From Agarophyton chilense (lineage: Eukaryota > Rhodophyta > Florideophyceae > Gracilariales > Gracilariaceae), in the NCBI GenBank assembly GCA_030374765.1, contig JARGXX010000115.1, positions 1,217,501 to 1,281,500 on the forward strand: 64,000 nt of DNA, given 5' to 3'. The number at the start of each line of letters is the position of its first letter. Within the stretch, counting starts at the first letter, position 1. Shown one piece after another: positions 12,119 to 23,140 of this stretch. The translations under genes and the position numbers were made by a program. The notes beneath the pieces were generated by a model. The model was not told where the DNA came from. It searched no databases and saw nothing but the letters and a program-made list of their open reading frames with translations.

Positions 12119-12548
12119 CTCGACGCCCCGGCCGCGGTGGTGGAAGAAACAAGGTGTTTAGTGCTTAAGTTGGCGGCAGTGACTGGTCAGAGGATGTGCA
12201 AACGTGCTGTGCTGGTAGCAAGGCACGGCGAACGGACCAAAGGTAGATGGAGCCTAATCTCGCGACGACTTGAAAAGTTTTCTACGATTGGCGTACGCTG
12301 AAGGTTCATACAGGTGTCAGTAACGTAGCTTTCACGGCGATGGACAGCAACGGATTGTGAGGAGAACGCGAACAGCAACAAAGCTCCGGAACGATTCTTT
12401 CGTTGCAGTTGTGACGTAGAGAGATTTCACAGCGCCCAACCAGCCGAGCAGTAGCAACACGAGGCGCACACTCGGCGCCGCTGCCAAGTTGGCAGTGCCA
12501 AATCGTCATGTGACAAGTCAGGGTGGCAGAGCGCCAATTTCAATTTGA
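12119..12548. promoter_or_regulatory. divergent promoter region MED6 / Nudix
   Basis: A 430-bp interval separates two divergent start codons, so both promoters must lie here or overlap the leaders. No clear TATA box is visible. No independent gene is supported. Confidence 0.45.
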
Positions 12549-13478
12549 ATGGAGCCTGCCATTGGCCACAACTGTAAGGCAGAACTAAGCGATGCGATGA
12601 GCGTCTCTCTAGCTAGAGCTAGCGCCACCTCGCGCATGTCGGTGAAACGCTCCCGACCGGCTGCGCTTCTGCCTCTGGCGCGGTGCGCCGAGATCAACCC
12701 CGTCAGGAACGGATCCATGAAGGGCTCTGAATCATCTCGATCGCTCAGAGCGCTCTCCTTATCGTTTATTATAGCTGCGGCAGCGCTCAGCGTCTTCTTC
12801 TTAGTGTTTTCCTCTGTTCCTGTCCATCCTGACACCACAACCACCGCAAACCTCCTTCAAGCGCTGCGAGAGCGCGAAAAAGCCTTTCAGCTCGTTTCCG
12901 ATAGTGTTGTGTACGATCGCTACGCCAGGGTTTATTCACGAGAGGTCAAGTTTCCGGATGGCAAGCAGTTTGCCTTCGACGTGTGGGGAAGGGTTTGGAA
13001 GAATGATTCGTTCGCAGTCGTCACTGTCGTACCGTTTGACAGAAGAACAAATACTTTTACGCTTATTCGCGAATATAACATCGCACACGCCCGATATGTG
13101 TACAGTTTTCCCCAAGGCCAAATGGAACGTGCAAAGCATAAGAGCGTGCACATGGGAGCTGCTGCCGAATTAGAGGAGGAAGCCCAACTGGAATGCAATG
13201 AATGGGTCAATCTCCTTGAGGGCGATGAAGGAAGGGGCGCGCCACAAGACAAATATCAACGAGAGACTGTGCATTATTTCTTGTGTACAGCTGCGCATCA
13301 TGTGGAAGATGCAGCTGATGTGGACGAGGAAGAAAACATCGAGGTCGTTCATGGTGTCACATCATCGCAGCTCCGCGAGCTCGCAGCTGCTGGTGCTCTG
13401 CAAAGCAATAATATTGCTGCCGCTCTCATGGGCATTGACAAGCTACGACGGCTCAGACTCCTCCCGTACTCGGCTTGA
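12549..13478 (+). CDS. membrane-anchored Nudix-like hydrolase (ADP-sugar pyrophosphatase type)
   Basis: This 309-residue protein has a basic N-terminus, one hydrophobic segment (about 68-89, AAAALSVFFLVFSS) and then a Nudix-fold domain (about 125-300). Family features seen are FAVVTVVPFD, TFTLIREYNI, YVYSFPQGQME and AAAELEEEAQLE at the Nudix box. Compared with GX5EX7REUXEEXGU, the Arg is Ala and the second Gly is Gln, while the metal-binding E-x-x-E-E core is kept. Related plant and bacterial enzymes hydrolyse ADP-ribose or ADP-glucose. The anchor suggests a membrane or organelle-envelope location. Internal ATGs, notably 12718 just before the hydrophobic segment, are alternative starts. The substrate is not predictable. 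Confidence 0.8.
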   Translation: MEPAIGHNCKAELSDAMSVSLARASATSRMSVKRSRPAALLPLARCAEINPVRNGSMKGSESSRSLRALSLSFIIAAAALSVFFLVFSSVPVHPDTTTTANLLQALREREKAFQLVSDSVVYDRYARVYSREVKFPDGKQFAFDVWGRVWKNDSFAVVTVVPFDRRTNTFTLIREYNIAHARYVYSFPQGQMERAKHKSVHMGAAAELEEEAQLECNEWVNLLEGDEGRGAPQDKYQRETVHYFLCTAAHHVEDAADVDEEENIEVVHGVTSSQLRELAAAGALQSNNIAAALMGIDKLRRLRLLPYSA

Positions 13479-14305
13479 TCCTTTACTCGGCTACCGATGG
13501 GTATGCGTTTTCAAAACTTTAACCATCGTTCTGTATTCATTCAATCATCGTCTCTGCATTTTCAATCTATGTTTCGGTTGATACCTGCCAAAAGTACATC
13601 GTTTACTTTTCTCTACAGCGACAGAGACACATTCGCCGCCCTCGATTTGCTTACGACGAGCATTCTATTCCAACACAGCGCCGATACCGAACTCATACTC
13701 TATGTGTATGTAGCGGTTTATTGCACAAGATGCGTGGTGCAAGAAGCGTAACATGTGTCCTACAGAACACTGCATATATTTTCAGTCATCAGCGTTCAAG
13801 GTCTTATGAAGCTGAACACATGTTTTCTTGCAACCCCCCGCTACTAGATACTGCAACTGCCCTCCAAGCCTCAGTAGGGAGGATCCCGCGCTGAACAATA
13901 AGGAGTAGGTTTCGCTCATTGTACTTCTAGTTAACGCTTCAATACACAAAGTTTGATAAGATACCCGTCAATTTGTGCGGAAAGCTTTAACCGTAGAGCA
14001 GGGCGGATGGGACTTTTAGCGAGCATGTGGGGGCGGGATTGGTCAACAGCAGTAGCGTGCAACTGGTTCGAGGGAACGTTTTCGGAAACGCAGAGTGTTC
14101 ACTACAGGCTTGGGCATCCGTTCCGTCTCGACGCTGGTTTTATCCCTACAACGGAGTACATGGTATGGACGCTGAATTTCTAATTCCAATGCATTAGAGA
14201 TCTATCCCATAGGTAGGTAGTTCTCTTTCCTTATGAACCTCAGGTTTTTTTCGTGGTGCTTCGAGGAGTCGCACCGGAAGGGAGTTTCGACGATTCCTTG
14301 CCCCC
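13479..14305. other. intergenic, no supported gene
   Basis: About 0.8 kb after the Nudix gene. No frame reads as a conserved protein and no RNA gene is recognised. Confidence 0.5.
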
Positions 14306-15040
14306 CTATGAAATATTCAACGACGGCTTGCGGTTTTTAGCGAACAACGGAGCACAACGTGCGCACTGTCTTCGTTCACTGCTAGCTAGTGTGCATTCGC
14401 ACAGTAGCATTTTGTTTTTCATGTAGCACGCCGCAAGCGGTTGTGAGTCTGGCGTGTGGCCGGTATAAAACTGTGTCAACATTGCCTCCGCTAGTCGTAC
14501 AGGTCCTGGATCAATTTGGCTTTCATAGTCCTCAGGCACCAACTGGGGAACGCTTTGAGCAACCTTTAAGGAAGCATTCACATCTACGAGTTCGTGCACT
14601 ACTCTTACTTGCTCTTCATTCGGCCAGAGGAGGCCTGACCTAGCCAGGTTGTCTACTCGCTCATTGACGCAGTGACTAGACAGCCGTGGAAAGCAGACCG
14701 TGCAGAGTTAGCTTCGCTCTTACAACGCGTCAGCCAAAGACTGTAGATGGTAGGCCTGTAGGTCTCCTTGTAGTGCATACATCGCCGCGCGTGAGTGTGT
14801 AGAGTGCAAACCTGCCCATTGAAACCATTTGCTACACTTCGCACTGCGTTCAGCGCAGCGAGCATCTCGCGGGGGTTCGAGCTCACGTTCATTCGAGCTG
14901 GGACAGCTTTCTGTGAGGTTTCTCTTTTCCACGACGGTATATTTCGTGTGCTCCTGTAGCAACGTTTTAGACATGGTGGATATCAATCCTGTGCTCGTAT
15001 CCATCCGCATCTGTGCCTGTTCTGGCACATTCGTCAATCT
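14306..15040 (-). mobile_element. decayed 3' end of a non-LTR retrotransposon (RNase H and terminal Cys motif)
   Basis: One minus-strand frame, broken by stops near 14720 and 14708, reads through an RNase H-like domain: a degenerate first strand (MDTSTG), then HSTHSRAAMYALQGDLQ (resembling the TDSxAAxxAL strand), then LSSHCVNERVDNLARSG (resembling the C-terminal H..GNExADxLA motif). Downstream lies FYTGHTPDSQ followed by a Cys cluster (LCECTLASSERRQCARC), the tail usual in RNase H-bearing LINEs. It resembles the plus-strand element at 31.8-35.5 kb (shared ALQG.L and SHC). Stops show it is dead. The reverse transcriptase part is not visible upstream, so this is probably a 5'-truncated copy. 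Confidence 0.55.
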
Positions 15041-15211
15041 TCTAACTCATCAAAAATAAACCTAGAACAATGGCAAACAAACTTTCTTTTTAATGTACTG
15101 TGAGCACTGGGCGCATTTCGCTGGTTTCATTTAACTTATATACGGACAGTGAGTCACAAGAATCGCTGTCCTCCATCCTCGAGAAGCTTTGCTGAGTTGC
15201 TTCCGCCGCTC

Positions 15212-15598
15212 TCAGATTGTCGACAGGCATCTTGAATATTTGTATAAAAGCAATCTCTCTCCTGTCGACACCTCAAAGCTTGGGGGTAAGGCAGATTGAA
15301 TGGTACGGTAAGCTACCAACTTGTCGATGGGGCTGTTTGTCACTCCAACATTTTGTTTGGCTGCGGCTGGAGGGTTGATGTCGAAAGTCTGTAATTCTTC
15401 TTCGCTCAGAGCAAACAGAAAAAGTGTGAAAGCTTTGAAGCGTAAGACGAATGATGCTGATGGGTTTCTTTTTTGTGACACAGTGAGTATCCATGCAGCC
15501 CAGGAAATGAAAAGGGTTTGCGCAAGATGAGAATCGCAACCGCGCATTAGAGAGATAAAAGATAAGGTTTGAGTGCAGAGTCTGGAATGGTATCGCAT
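15212..15598 (-). other. unassigned 128-codon open frame
   Basis: An ATG-started minus-strand frame of 128 residues whose second half (SEEELQTFDINPPAAAKQ onward) has protein-like composition, but I recognise no family. It lies directly upstream, on the same strand, of the retroelement remnant, so it may be transposon-derived, an exon of an unrecognised gene, or chance. CTAGCTAG at 14382-14389 lies in the neighbouring remnant. Confidence 0.2.
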
Positions 15599-16118
15599 TC
15601 TAAGCGTTGAGGCTCTTCGTGCGGGGCCTTAGCAGTGTGAAGGACTTCAAGGGACACTGGTGCTACATAGTTTTCAGTTGAGGAGCAGCTGAGCCTCAAA
15701 AAGTTTCAAGTCGTCTGCTGCACAGGTCGCGGAATTGCAGAAAACCAGCTGTCCCAGGGTGGGAAGGGTGGGAAAAAAACAACGAGAAAATGGAGGAAGC
15801 ACGAAGCGCTATCTTCCAAGCTGAGCTCGAGCGCTTGCCGAAGAGAGCCTACCCACCGCGCTCACAGGTTTCAGCGGCGCTGCTGCTGTTGTGCTGCGTC
15901 AGCGGCCGCCAGGAGCTCGGCAGTCGCAGAACCTCGACATAATGTTGCGGTGCAGAGTACAGTGTAATCAATAACAAAATACGTTCAATTGCAATTCCTT
16001 TGTGTGAGCTTTCACGCTCAAAGATCCATCGCAAGCGGCGAACCGAGTCGAAGGCGGGAGGCAGGGTCATCAACATGGCATCCTTGTGACAGTTGACGAC
16101 TTTCCGGGCGGGAACGAA

Positions 16119-16685
16119 ATGGATGCTTCAGTGGTCGCTGCAATAAAGATTCTTCCTTCATGTTCTGAATCCATTGAATTGCTTGCAACCGCCGCATCCG
16201 CAGCTAGACAAGCATCGAACACTGCCAAGATTTTTCATGAGGATGGCGATACGGTTTTGGCCGCCGCACGCATGCTACGGTGCGAGAAACTGCTCAAGTC
16301 AATTCGAGAGACTTTAGCTGACATTTCCTCAACTATCAAAAGGGCGGAGAAGCTTATCGATCTTGAATCGAACTCAACTCCGACAAACCAAGGTCAGTGG
16401 AATAAGCTCAGTGACGCATGGTGGCTTGAACGAGCGCGTGGAATCCATTCACGGTTGCAGACAGTTTCAGAGCGAGAGTCTGCGGTTTCCCGATTGCTGT
16501 CCAAAGAACAAGGGATGTGGGGTCTCTTTGTGTCGTACGGAGAAGTGGTGAACGAAATTGCAGACGCTGTTGAAAACTTGACAAAGTCTTGGAACGGTTT
16601 GATAAGCTATACGGATGAATGGAAAGATATTGCTATCGCTGTGTACAATGGTATTGGAGAGTCCGGCAGTTTGATACCGTCGTGA
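16119..16685 (+). CDS. uncharacterised helical protein
   Basis: The 188-residue product is predicted from composition to be almost wholly alpha-helical (AATAASAARQASNTAKIF, LLKSIRETLADISSTIKRAEKLI, VNEIADAVENLTKSW), with no signal peptide or membrane segment. I recognise no family. The frame stays open for 11 codons upstream of the ATG at 16119 but without another ATG, so I start there. An upstream coding exon is possible. It stands alone in a gene-poor area. Confidence 0.55.
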   Translation: MDASVVAAIKILPSCSESIELLATAASAARQASNTAKIFHEDGDTVLAAARMLRCEKLLKSIRETLADISSTIKRAEKLIDLESNSTPTNQGQWNKLSDAWWLERARGIHSRLQTVSERESAVSRLLSKEQGMWGLFVSYGEVVNEIADAVENLTKSWNGLISYTDEWKDIAIAVYNGIGESGSLIPS

Positions 16686-18569
16686 TGTAATTGAAACGGC
16701 GACAATGGTAATCAACTTTTCTTGTACTGAAAACGGGAACCCCTGCCACGTTTGGAGCCTTTAGCCGTTGTGATATGATCACATAACTATATATGTATTC
16801 GAAAATGAAATGTCAACCAAGTGTGAAATGTGAGACACCTGGCTTCTACCCAAAGTGCTGATCTGAGCGCCGTTCTACGCACTGCTCGAACATCTACTCA
16901 ATTGCTATAGAAAGGCGGGCCCGAGTCAGTTTTGATGAGGCACGCAGGAAACGCACTGCATGACCGTCCATTTCAAGACGGGACGCAAGAATACAGCAAT
17001 AGCACCATACTCTGCGGGAAACTAGTCTACAGAGTGCATCGCTCAACCTTGCTGAGTATGAGAAGCTCATGCGAGAACAAGAAACAACTGCTCGTCATCG
17101 GCATTCGGTCTTCTAAAGTCTTCCTTCCCAATTTCGACAACACGTATAAAGCTTCGACACTTGTTCGACATTTTGCACATAATTGATTGCATGCATTCGC
17201 CAAGCTCCAGCCAAATCTCATAGAGTTACGTAGAGACGTCATCTTCAGCTTGATAATGTCCTCGCTTGCAAAATGTAAGCTTCCAGAGAAAAAAAATAAG
17301 CTAGGTCAACGTTTGAATACATGAGTGGAACATGACATTGGCGGCCGGTTGCACGCTCGACCCGATATACATTATCTTTGCCGGCTCACGTAGGATGCAT
17401 AGCAAACCTCCACATCCCGCAGCGCAAAAGAAAACTGGAATACAAATCACAACACTGACGCGATTCGCTTATACGCGCTCCCCCGCACAAAGCGTTGCCC
17501 AAGTAAATGAGCTGGCACTGAACACGCGAACGGGCGCATGACGTATCATACGTACATGATTACAAGCACGTCATGCGATTCTTGCCACCCCAAAACCCGC
17601 AGTCACAAAGGATACGTCTAGCTAGAATCCACCCAACCCCTGGGAATAACAGATGGAAGAAAGACTCACAAAGGCAAATCTTCAATGCACGAATTCACAG
17701 CACGCACCCAACGGTTGAGCATACAGAGTAGGCCCCAAGTCCCACAGCGTCGAAGATTCCCCCTTCCAAGTCACCCAAACACTCATGCAGTGCGAAGAGC
17801 CCCTCCCCTCCTCAACCTTTCGCATCGCTCACGCAAACCCTCGTCGCACGTTCACACCCCCACATCATTTTGCGGCATAATGTCCGCCACGCGCCCGACC
17901 ACACACGTCTTTCCGCAACAGCGCAGCGCGGGGACAAGCGGTCAAAACACACGCGTCCCACCGGCCACTCTCAGCAAAGTGGCCCAAACTACGTCCTCTT
18001 GGAAGCAGGCCACATCTCGCGCGGACGTTCCTAAACACGCAATGCGCCTCCCAAGACGATCACACACGGAATCGGCCCGCATCAGCGCGAGAGGACATTT
18101 TCTCACGTGACAGCAACGCCAGCTGTTACCAAGAACTCGCAAAACCTAGCTAGCAGCAACGGCCGCCAAGTAAGACATTGTCGAAGATGCTCAATGCATG
18201 CATGTTACACACCCCTTGGTGGGAACGCGTGAAACAGTCCAATCGCCGAATGCATCACACATAACCAGAGTGACACTGTTCTGTGTCGCACACCGATAGT
18301 ATCGAGACTCTGCGTGCACGGGCCGCCCCCAATGCAAACGCAACTCACCGCCAAGTGCAACTGGCATACGTGCGGGCGTGAAACGCGGACCACAGGCAGT
18401 TGAGTTACTGCACAACTGGCAAGAAAGCGTCCACGACAGAGGACAGCACAAAACGTTTATGTTCGTTCAGTTTAGTCAAGCAGCATTACATCACAAAAAT
18501 CCAAAACTTGACCCGAACCATAGTAACCACCCCCCCCATCCCGACAACGACGACAAAGGTAGAACCAAC

Positions 18570-18591
18570 TTTTTTTTTTTTTTTTTTTTTT
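18570..18591. repeat. poly-T tract (22 nt)
   Basis: An uninterrupted run of 22 T on the plus strand, equal to poly-A on the strand of the PPR gene, about 225 bp past its stop. It could be a slippage-prone microsatellite or the poly-A tail of an inserted retrocopy. Confidence 0.9.
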
Positions 18592-18670
18592 GGTCAATAG
18601 AACAAGATTTCAAAAGCAGTGGGAAAAAAAAAATCAGACACCACCACTGCAAAGCACCCGGTAACAACCT

Positions 18671-18712
18671 CTAGTAGTAGTAGTAGTAATAGTAGTAGTA
18701 GTAGTAGTAGTG
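18671..18712. repeat. (TAG)n trinucleotide microsatellite
   Basis: About 14 copies of TAG with one TAA variant, just downstream of the PPR stop codon. Confidence 0.9.
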
Positions 18713-18814
18713 TAGTGATATACAATTACATGAACAAAAACAAGAACAAAGAAAAAACACTCAACGACACGGCCTCAGTGCTTACCAAGCCAAAAAGTAA
18801 TAGAAAGGCGAAGC

Positions 18815-20986
18815 TCATGAGACAACAGGTGTTGCACTTGAGACAATGGGCAGGTTGCAAAGCGCCGAGCGCACTCGCTCCTCCACCCTTGACTGTGCCT
18901 TGGGCGTGAGGGACATGAACACCTGATAAGCACTTCGGATGCTACCGCCGTTAAAACAGGAAGCAGTGAGCGTGACACCAACATTTTCCCACGTATCAAT
19001 GCGACGATCCTTCATCTCATCAAATATTGGTATGGCGTCCACGGCCATGGAGCTGCGACAGCAAGCGTCAATCAGCGCCGAGTACGAGACGGGATCGGGG
19101 TCAACTCGTTGCTTTTTCATCACACCGTACAGCTGCAGGGCAAGCTGGCCGTCTCTTGTCTTGGCACACGCACACGCGAATGCATTAAAAGTGACGCGAG
19201 TAGGTCGCACGCGCATGGCAATCATTTCTTCCAAAAGAGACCAGGCGCGGGTGAGCTCGCCTTGTCTGCCAAGGGCGTCGATGAGGGTATTATACGTAAC
19301 CTCGTCGGGGCGAACTCCAAACTCGCGGAGCTCTGACAACACTGTAAACGAACGTTCAATGTCACCGCAGCGACCACACACGGCAACCAAGGTGTTGAGC
19401 GTATATACATCGGGCTTGATATTTTCGTTGCGCATTTGGTTGGACAGCTTGTAAGCCAGCTCGAGATTCTTGGTACGTCCGCAGGCATCGATCAAAGCGT
19501 TGTACGACACTGCACACGGCTTGATTCCGGAGGCCACCATTCGGTTGAACACATCAAAGGCCTTGTCCAGTCGCTCGGACTTTCCACAGGCATCTATGAG
19601 CGAGTTGTACGTGTGTCGGTCAGGGGTGTAGTTGTAGGTGTTAGTCATGGATTCCAAGGCCTCAAATGCCCTGGATAAGTCGCGGGCTCGACCACAGGCC
19701 GAAATCAAGGCATTGAAAGTAACCTTGTCCGGGCGCAGGCCGGAGTTCAAAATGTCCTGATACACTTCAAAGGCGCGTTCCACGAGCTTGACTCTGCCGC
19801 ACGCATCGATCAAAGCGTTGTAAGCAAAAATATCCGGGTGAATGTTGTTGGCCTTCATGCTAGCCAGCACCTGGAAGGCACGATGCGGCTGTCTGGCCTT
19901 GGAGCAAGCGTCGATAAGGGAGGCGTAGCAGACGCGATTGGGCTCAATGTGGTTGTGCTGTAAACGGTGGAAGACCTCAAAGGCGCGATCAACGTCGCGT
20001 GTCTTGGCGCAGGCGTCAATGAGCGTTCCGTAGGTAATGACGTCCGGCTTGCGTCCAGTGCGCTCCATTTCCTCCAGGAGTCGAAAGGCGTCGGCCTTGC
20101 GGGCGCGCTTGACGTAGACCTTCATGAGGGCGTTGTAGGCAACAACGTTGGGCTGGACGCCGTCGTTGATCATCTCGCGCAGGGCGCCCTCTGCCTTTGG
20201 CAGGTTGCCCACGCGTCCAAAGGCCTCAATGAGAGCCGAGTACGAGAAGGCGTTGGGCTGGACGCCCTGCAGACGCATGCGATTCATGCACTTTTCAGCG
20301 TGGGCGACGCGACCACTCTTGCCGTAGGCACATATCATGATGGAGAAGGAGGCCACGTCTCTGAGGAGACCGTTTCGATCAAATTCGGCGAAGAGCATCT
20401 CGGCGTCATGCAAGCGGTTGGCCTTGACGAGGGCGTCCAGCAGCGAGTTGTAGTGGCGGGTGCGAAAGACACGACGCGGAGCATTCTCAAAGAGAATGTC
20501 GCGGGCGCGATCGACCTTACGGCGGCGCAAACAGTTTTCCAACTGGCGCACAACGTGAGGGTCCGAGGTGGGCAGGTGGGCAGCAGGTGCGGCGGCAGGT
20601 TGCACTGGCACAAGCGGGGTCGGGGCTTTAGCGGCAGTAACAGCACAAACGACGGAGGGCGCGGCGGGACGGTCGGGGTGAGCGGCGGTGGCGGCGGCGG
20701 CGGTGGGACAGAGGACAGCGTCGGCGGGCGGGACAGTGCGGGCGTCGCGACGACGACGCTTGGGGTCGTCGGCGGTCCACACGCCGGTGCTCGCCCAGAT
20801 TGACTGGACGGGGTGCAGGGTGACGGGGGCGCCCCAGGCGGCGGCGACGGCGCGGTCCAGGGCGCGGGCGGCAGTGGGGAAGGCGGGACGCGGCGGGGGC
20901 TGGGCGGCCGGCTGGGCGGCGGCGTGGCTGCGCACCAGCGCCGGCGGCGGCAGAAACGCGGGCTGCGACGGACGCGGCGGGAACAT
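18815..20986 (-). CDS. P-class pentatricopeptide repeat protein
   Basis: This 723-residue protein has about 14 consecutive 35-residue PPR motifs between residues 190 and 690, visible as a regular ladder (YNSLLDAL, FSIMICAYG, YSALIEAFG, YNALMKVY, YGTLIDAC, YNALIDACG, YNTLIDALG and so on), each with a proline-aspartate/asparagine pair before the next helix. No E, DYW or SMR domain is seen, so it is P-class. Such proteins bind single-stranded RNA in plastids or mitochondria and stabilise, process or help translate specific transcripts. The N-terminal 180 residues are Pro/Ala-rich and may hold a targeting peptide. The frame continues upstream without an ATG, so the ATG at 20986 is used. Intronless and strongly GC-rich. 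Confidence 0.93.
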   Translation of the reverse strand: MFPPRPSQPAFLPPPALVRSHAAAQPAAQPPPRPAFPTAARALDRAVAAAWGAPVTLHPVQSIWASTGVWTADDPKRRRRDARTVPPADAVLCPTAAAATAAHPDRPAAPSVVCAVTAAKAPTPLVPVQPAAAPAAHLPTSDPHVVRQLENCLRRRKVDRARDILFENAPRRVFRTRHYNSLLDALVKANRLHDAEMLFAEFDRNGLLRDVASFSIMICAYGKSGRVAHAEKCMNRMRLQGVQPNAFSYSALIEAFGRVGNLPKAEGALREMINDGVQPNVVAYNALMKVYVKRARKADAFRLLEEMERTGRKPDVITYGTLIDACAKTRDVDRAFEVFHRLQHNHIEPNRVCYASLIDACSKARQPHRAFQVLASMKANNIHPDIFAYNALIDACGRVKLVERAFEVYQDILNSGLRPDKVTFNALISACGRARDLSRAFEALESMTNTYNYTPDRHTYNSLIDACGKSERLDKAFDVFNRMVASGIKPCAVSYNALIDACGRTKNLELAYKLSNQMRNENIKPDVYTLNTLVAVCGRCGDIERSFTVLSELREFGVRPDEVTYNTLIDALGRQGELTRAWSLLEEMIAMRVRPTRVTFNAFACACAKTRDGQLALQLYGVMKKQRVDPDPVSYSALIDACCRSSMAVDAIPIFDEMKDRRIDTWENVGVTLTASCFNGGSIRSAYQVFMSLTPKAQSRVEERVRSALCNLPIVSSATPVVS

Positions 20987-21641
20987 GGCGGGCGGGAGCG
21001 GGAGCACGCGGGAGCGCGAGGGTGCAAACGGCGAGGGTGCAAACGGGGCGCGCGACAAAGTGTTAAGGCGCAAGAAGCGGGAAGACGGAGGGAGGTGGGG
21101 GCGGGCGGGCGGGGCGCAGCACCAAGCGTCAAGCGTCAAGCAGCAATGCGGAGGGGCGAAGAGGACGAGGAGCGCGCGAGACGATAGCAAAAGAAGGCAG
21201 CGCGGTGGAAGCGAAGTGTAACGAACGGGGGGGGAGCGGCGGACGATAAAAGGGAAAAAAAGATGACGGAGACGCGTGGAGGCGGAGGCGGAGGCGTGTG
21301 CGTAGCGAACGCAGTTCGGCGTGGTGATGCACACGGGATTTAGATAGCACACGCGGTGGCGCGCGCGCGCGCGCGCGGCACCAGCGACGCAGCTGCGGCG
21401 CGCCACAGCGCCGCTGGCGCGGCGGCGTGCGGCGGCGCGCGCGCAACTCTGTCCGCAACGCAGCGCGCGCGCTCGCTCGCTCCACACGTGTACAACATGC
21501 ACAACAGCCGCCCGTGTACACCACGGCACGTGGCCACGTGGTGGTCACACGCGTGCATCGTGTGCCTCTCTCTCTCTCTCTCTCTTTCGCTTTCACAAGC
21601 GCGGCGCGACGACGGCAAGCGCACGAGGAACGCGGCGACGA
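20987..21641. promoter_or_regulatory. divergent promoter region PPR / TRMT13 with dinucleotide repeats
   Basis: A 655-bp interval between divergent start codons, extremely GC-rich. It contains an alternating GC tract (21359-21377), which could adopt Z-form DNA, and a CT tract (21566-21585) 57 bp before the TRMT13 ATG, like pyrimidine-rich promoter tracts. Confidence 0.5.
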
Positions 21642-21885
21642 ATGGGGGGGGGGTTGTGCGCGTTCCGTGCGGCGCAGGGCAAGGCGTGCGCGCTGCCCAC
21701 GCGCGCGGGTGCGCGCTTCTGCGGCGCGCACGAGCATGGCCGCACGCCCTGTCCCATGTGCGGCACGCCGCTGCGCCCGCCCATGCTGCGCAAGCATCTG
21801 CAACGCTGTCCGGCCGCGGCGCGCGCCGCCGCCGTTGCCGCGCGCCCCTGGTTCGTCCCCAACGTCAACGACGCCCCGCCCGACG

Positions 21886-21918
<33 letters not shown>

Positions 21919-22910
21919 ACGGCAATGCAAATGGCACGCTGGTGGCGCCGGTGCGCGCGGCGCGGCTGCGCGCGCTGGGCTTGCTTGAGCACGCATTGCG
22001 CACGGACGCGGCGGAGCGTCAAGCCGCAGCGGACACGGCAACGGTGCGCGCGCTGTGGGGCGACACCCGCGACAGTTCCCTCCGTCTACAGCCTCGTCAC
22101 TTTGCGCAGATGAGTGCGCTCACGGCGCTCAGTCTACACGCGACGCAGCCTCACCAACACGCCACGCCCTTCATCGTGGAGCTAGGCGCCGGACGCGCCT
22201 ATCTCTCACTCTTCGCCGCGCACATGCTACGTCTACGCGGGCTACGCCCGCGCATAGCAGCGATAGATCGTCGCGCGCCGCGCTTCCGCGCGGACCGCAC
22301 GCTACGCGCGTGGACCACTGGTCGCTTGGTCAGCGACTTTGCGCGCTTCACCACGGAGCTGTCGCACGTGGAGCTGGCGCTTGTACCCGGCGTGCTTGAC
22401 GCGTCGCACGTGCTACTGCTGGGCAAGCACGTGTGCGGCGATGGCACCGACATTTCACTGGCGGCCGCTACGCGCTTAGCGCGTGTTGCGCCGCACACCT
22501 CCGTTGTGTCGCTTGTGTTGGCGCCGTGCTGTCGTGCCTTGTGCTCCGCGCGTTCGTGCGTCGCGCGCGCTTGGTGGCGTCCGCGTCGCGCCCTGCCGCT
22601 CTTTGCCCAGCTCTGTCGTCTTTCCGCGCGTTCGCTGCACGTCGCCGACCACAACCACCACGTCCACCCCGCCGCCCACCCCGCCGCCCACCCCGCCGCC
22701 CACCCCGCCAACGCCGCCGCCAACGCCGCCGCCGCCGCCGCTGCGCGCGTCGCCATCGACTCGGCCCGCGTGCGCTGGCTCCGCCGCAACGGCTGGCGCG
22801 CCCATCTGTATCGCTACACCCAACACAGCCCCGAGGACCTCTGCATCGTCGCCACCTGGTCCCCCGCCGCGTCGTCGCCGCCCAAGCCCTCTCCGCCGCA
22901 CTCCATGTAA
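21642..22910 (+). CDS. TRMT13: tRNA 2'-O-methyltransferase TRM13 family
   Basis: The 422-residue product has the full TRM13 layout. There is an N-terminal CCCH-type finger (Cys6, Cys16, Cys27, His30; FCGAH), then a CHHC-like finger (CPMC 37-40, H52, C56), then a Rossmann methyltransferase domain with VELGAGRAYLS for SAM binding and LLGKHVCGDGTDISL, the family's GKHLCGxxTD motif. In yeast and human this enzyme 2'-O-methylates position 4 of the acceptor stem of several tRNAs. Odd features are a His-Pro-Ala-Ala tandem repeat and poly-Ala insert near residues 340-370 (DNA repeat around 22665-22710) and very high Arg/Ala content from GC-rich codons. The start ATG is preceded by GC-rich leader. No intron. 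Confidence 0.9.
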
Positions 22911-23140
22911 ATACAAAACGCTTCTATCTTTCTATATGCACCTTTCTAAACAAAACACTCTTCCTTCGCTCTCCTCCACACTGTCGCCACCTTCCCACTA
23001 CCTTGAAACGCCACAACACCAATCGCTCTCTTTACTCATCACTCTGCTCCGCCGCCGCGTAAAACGCTCAACTACTAACGCAACAACACGCATCTGTCTC
23101 ATCACGTACCTCCCCAAACCACACCTCTCTCTCTCACTCG

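Larger units (their letters stand above)
16686..18814. other. gene-poor stretch rich in simple repeats
   Basis: About 2.1 kb without a convincing coding frame. The frame at 17685-18110 is Arg/Ser/Pro-rich and looks random. Two CTAGCTAG palindromes occur (17618-17625, 18146-18153). The 3' end of the PPR gene, with its untranslated region, falls in the last few hundred bases. Confidence 0.5.

Noticed and set aside
17685-18110. 141-codon plus-strand frame
   Set aside because: Ser/Pro/Arg/Thr random-like composition in a gene-poor area.
19967-20803. 278-codon plus-strand open frame
   Set aside because: Antisense to the PPR repeats; its regularity mirrors the PPR periodicity.
21129-22022. 297-codon minus-strand open frame
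   Set aside because: Overlaps the TRMT13 5' end and promoter; Arg-rich, no ATG-linked conserved domain.
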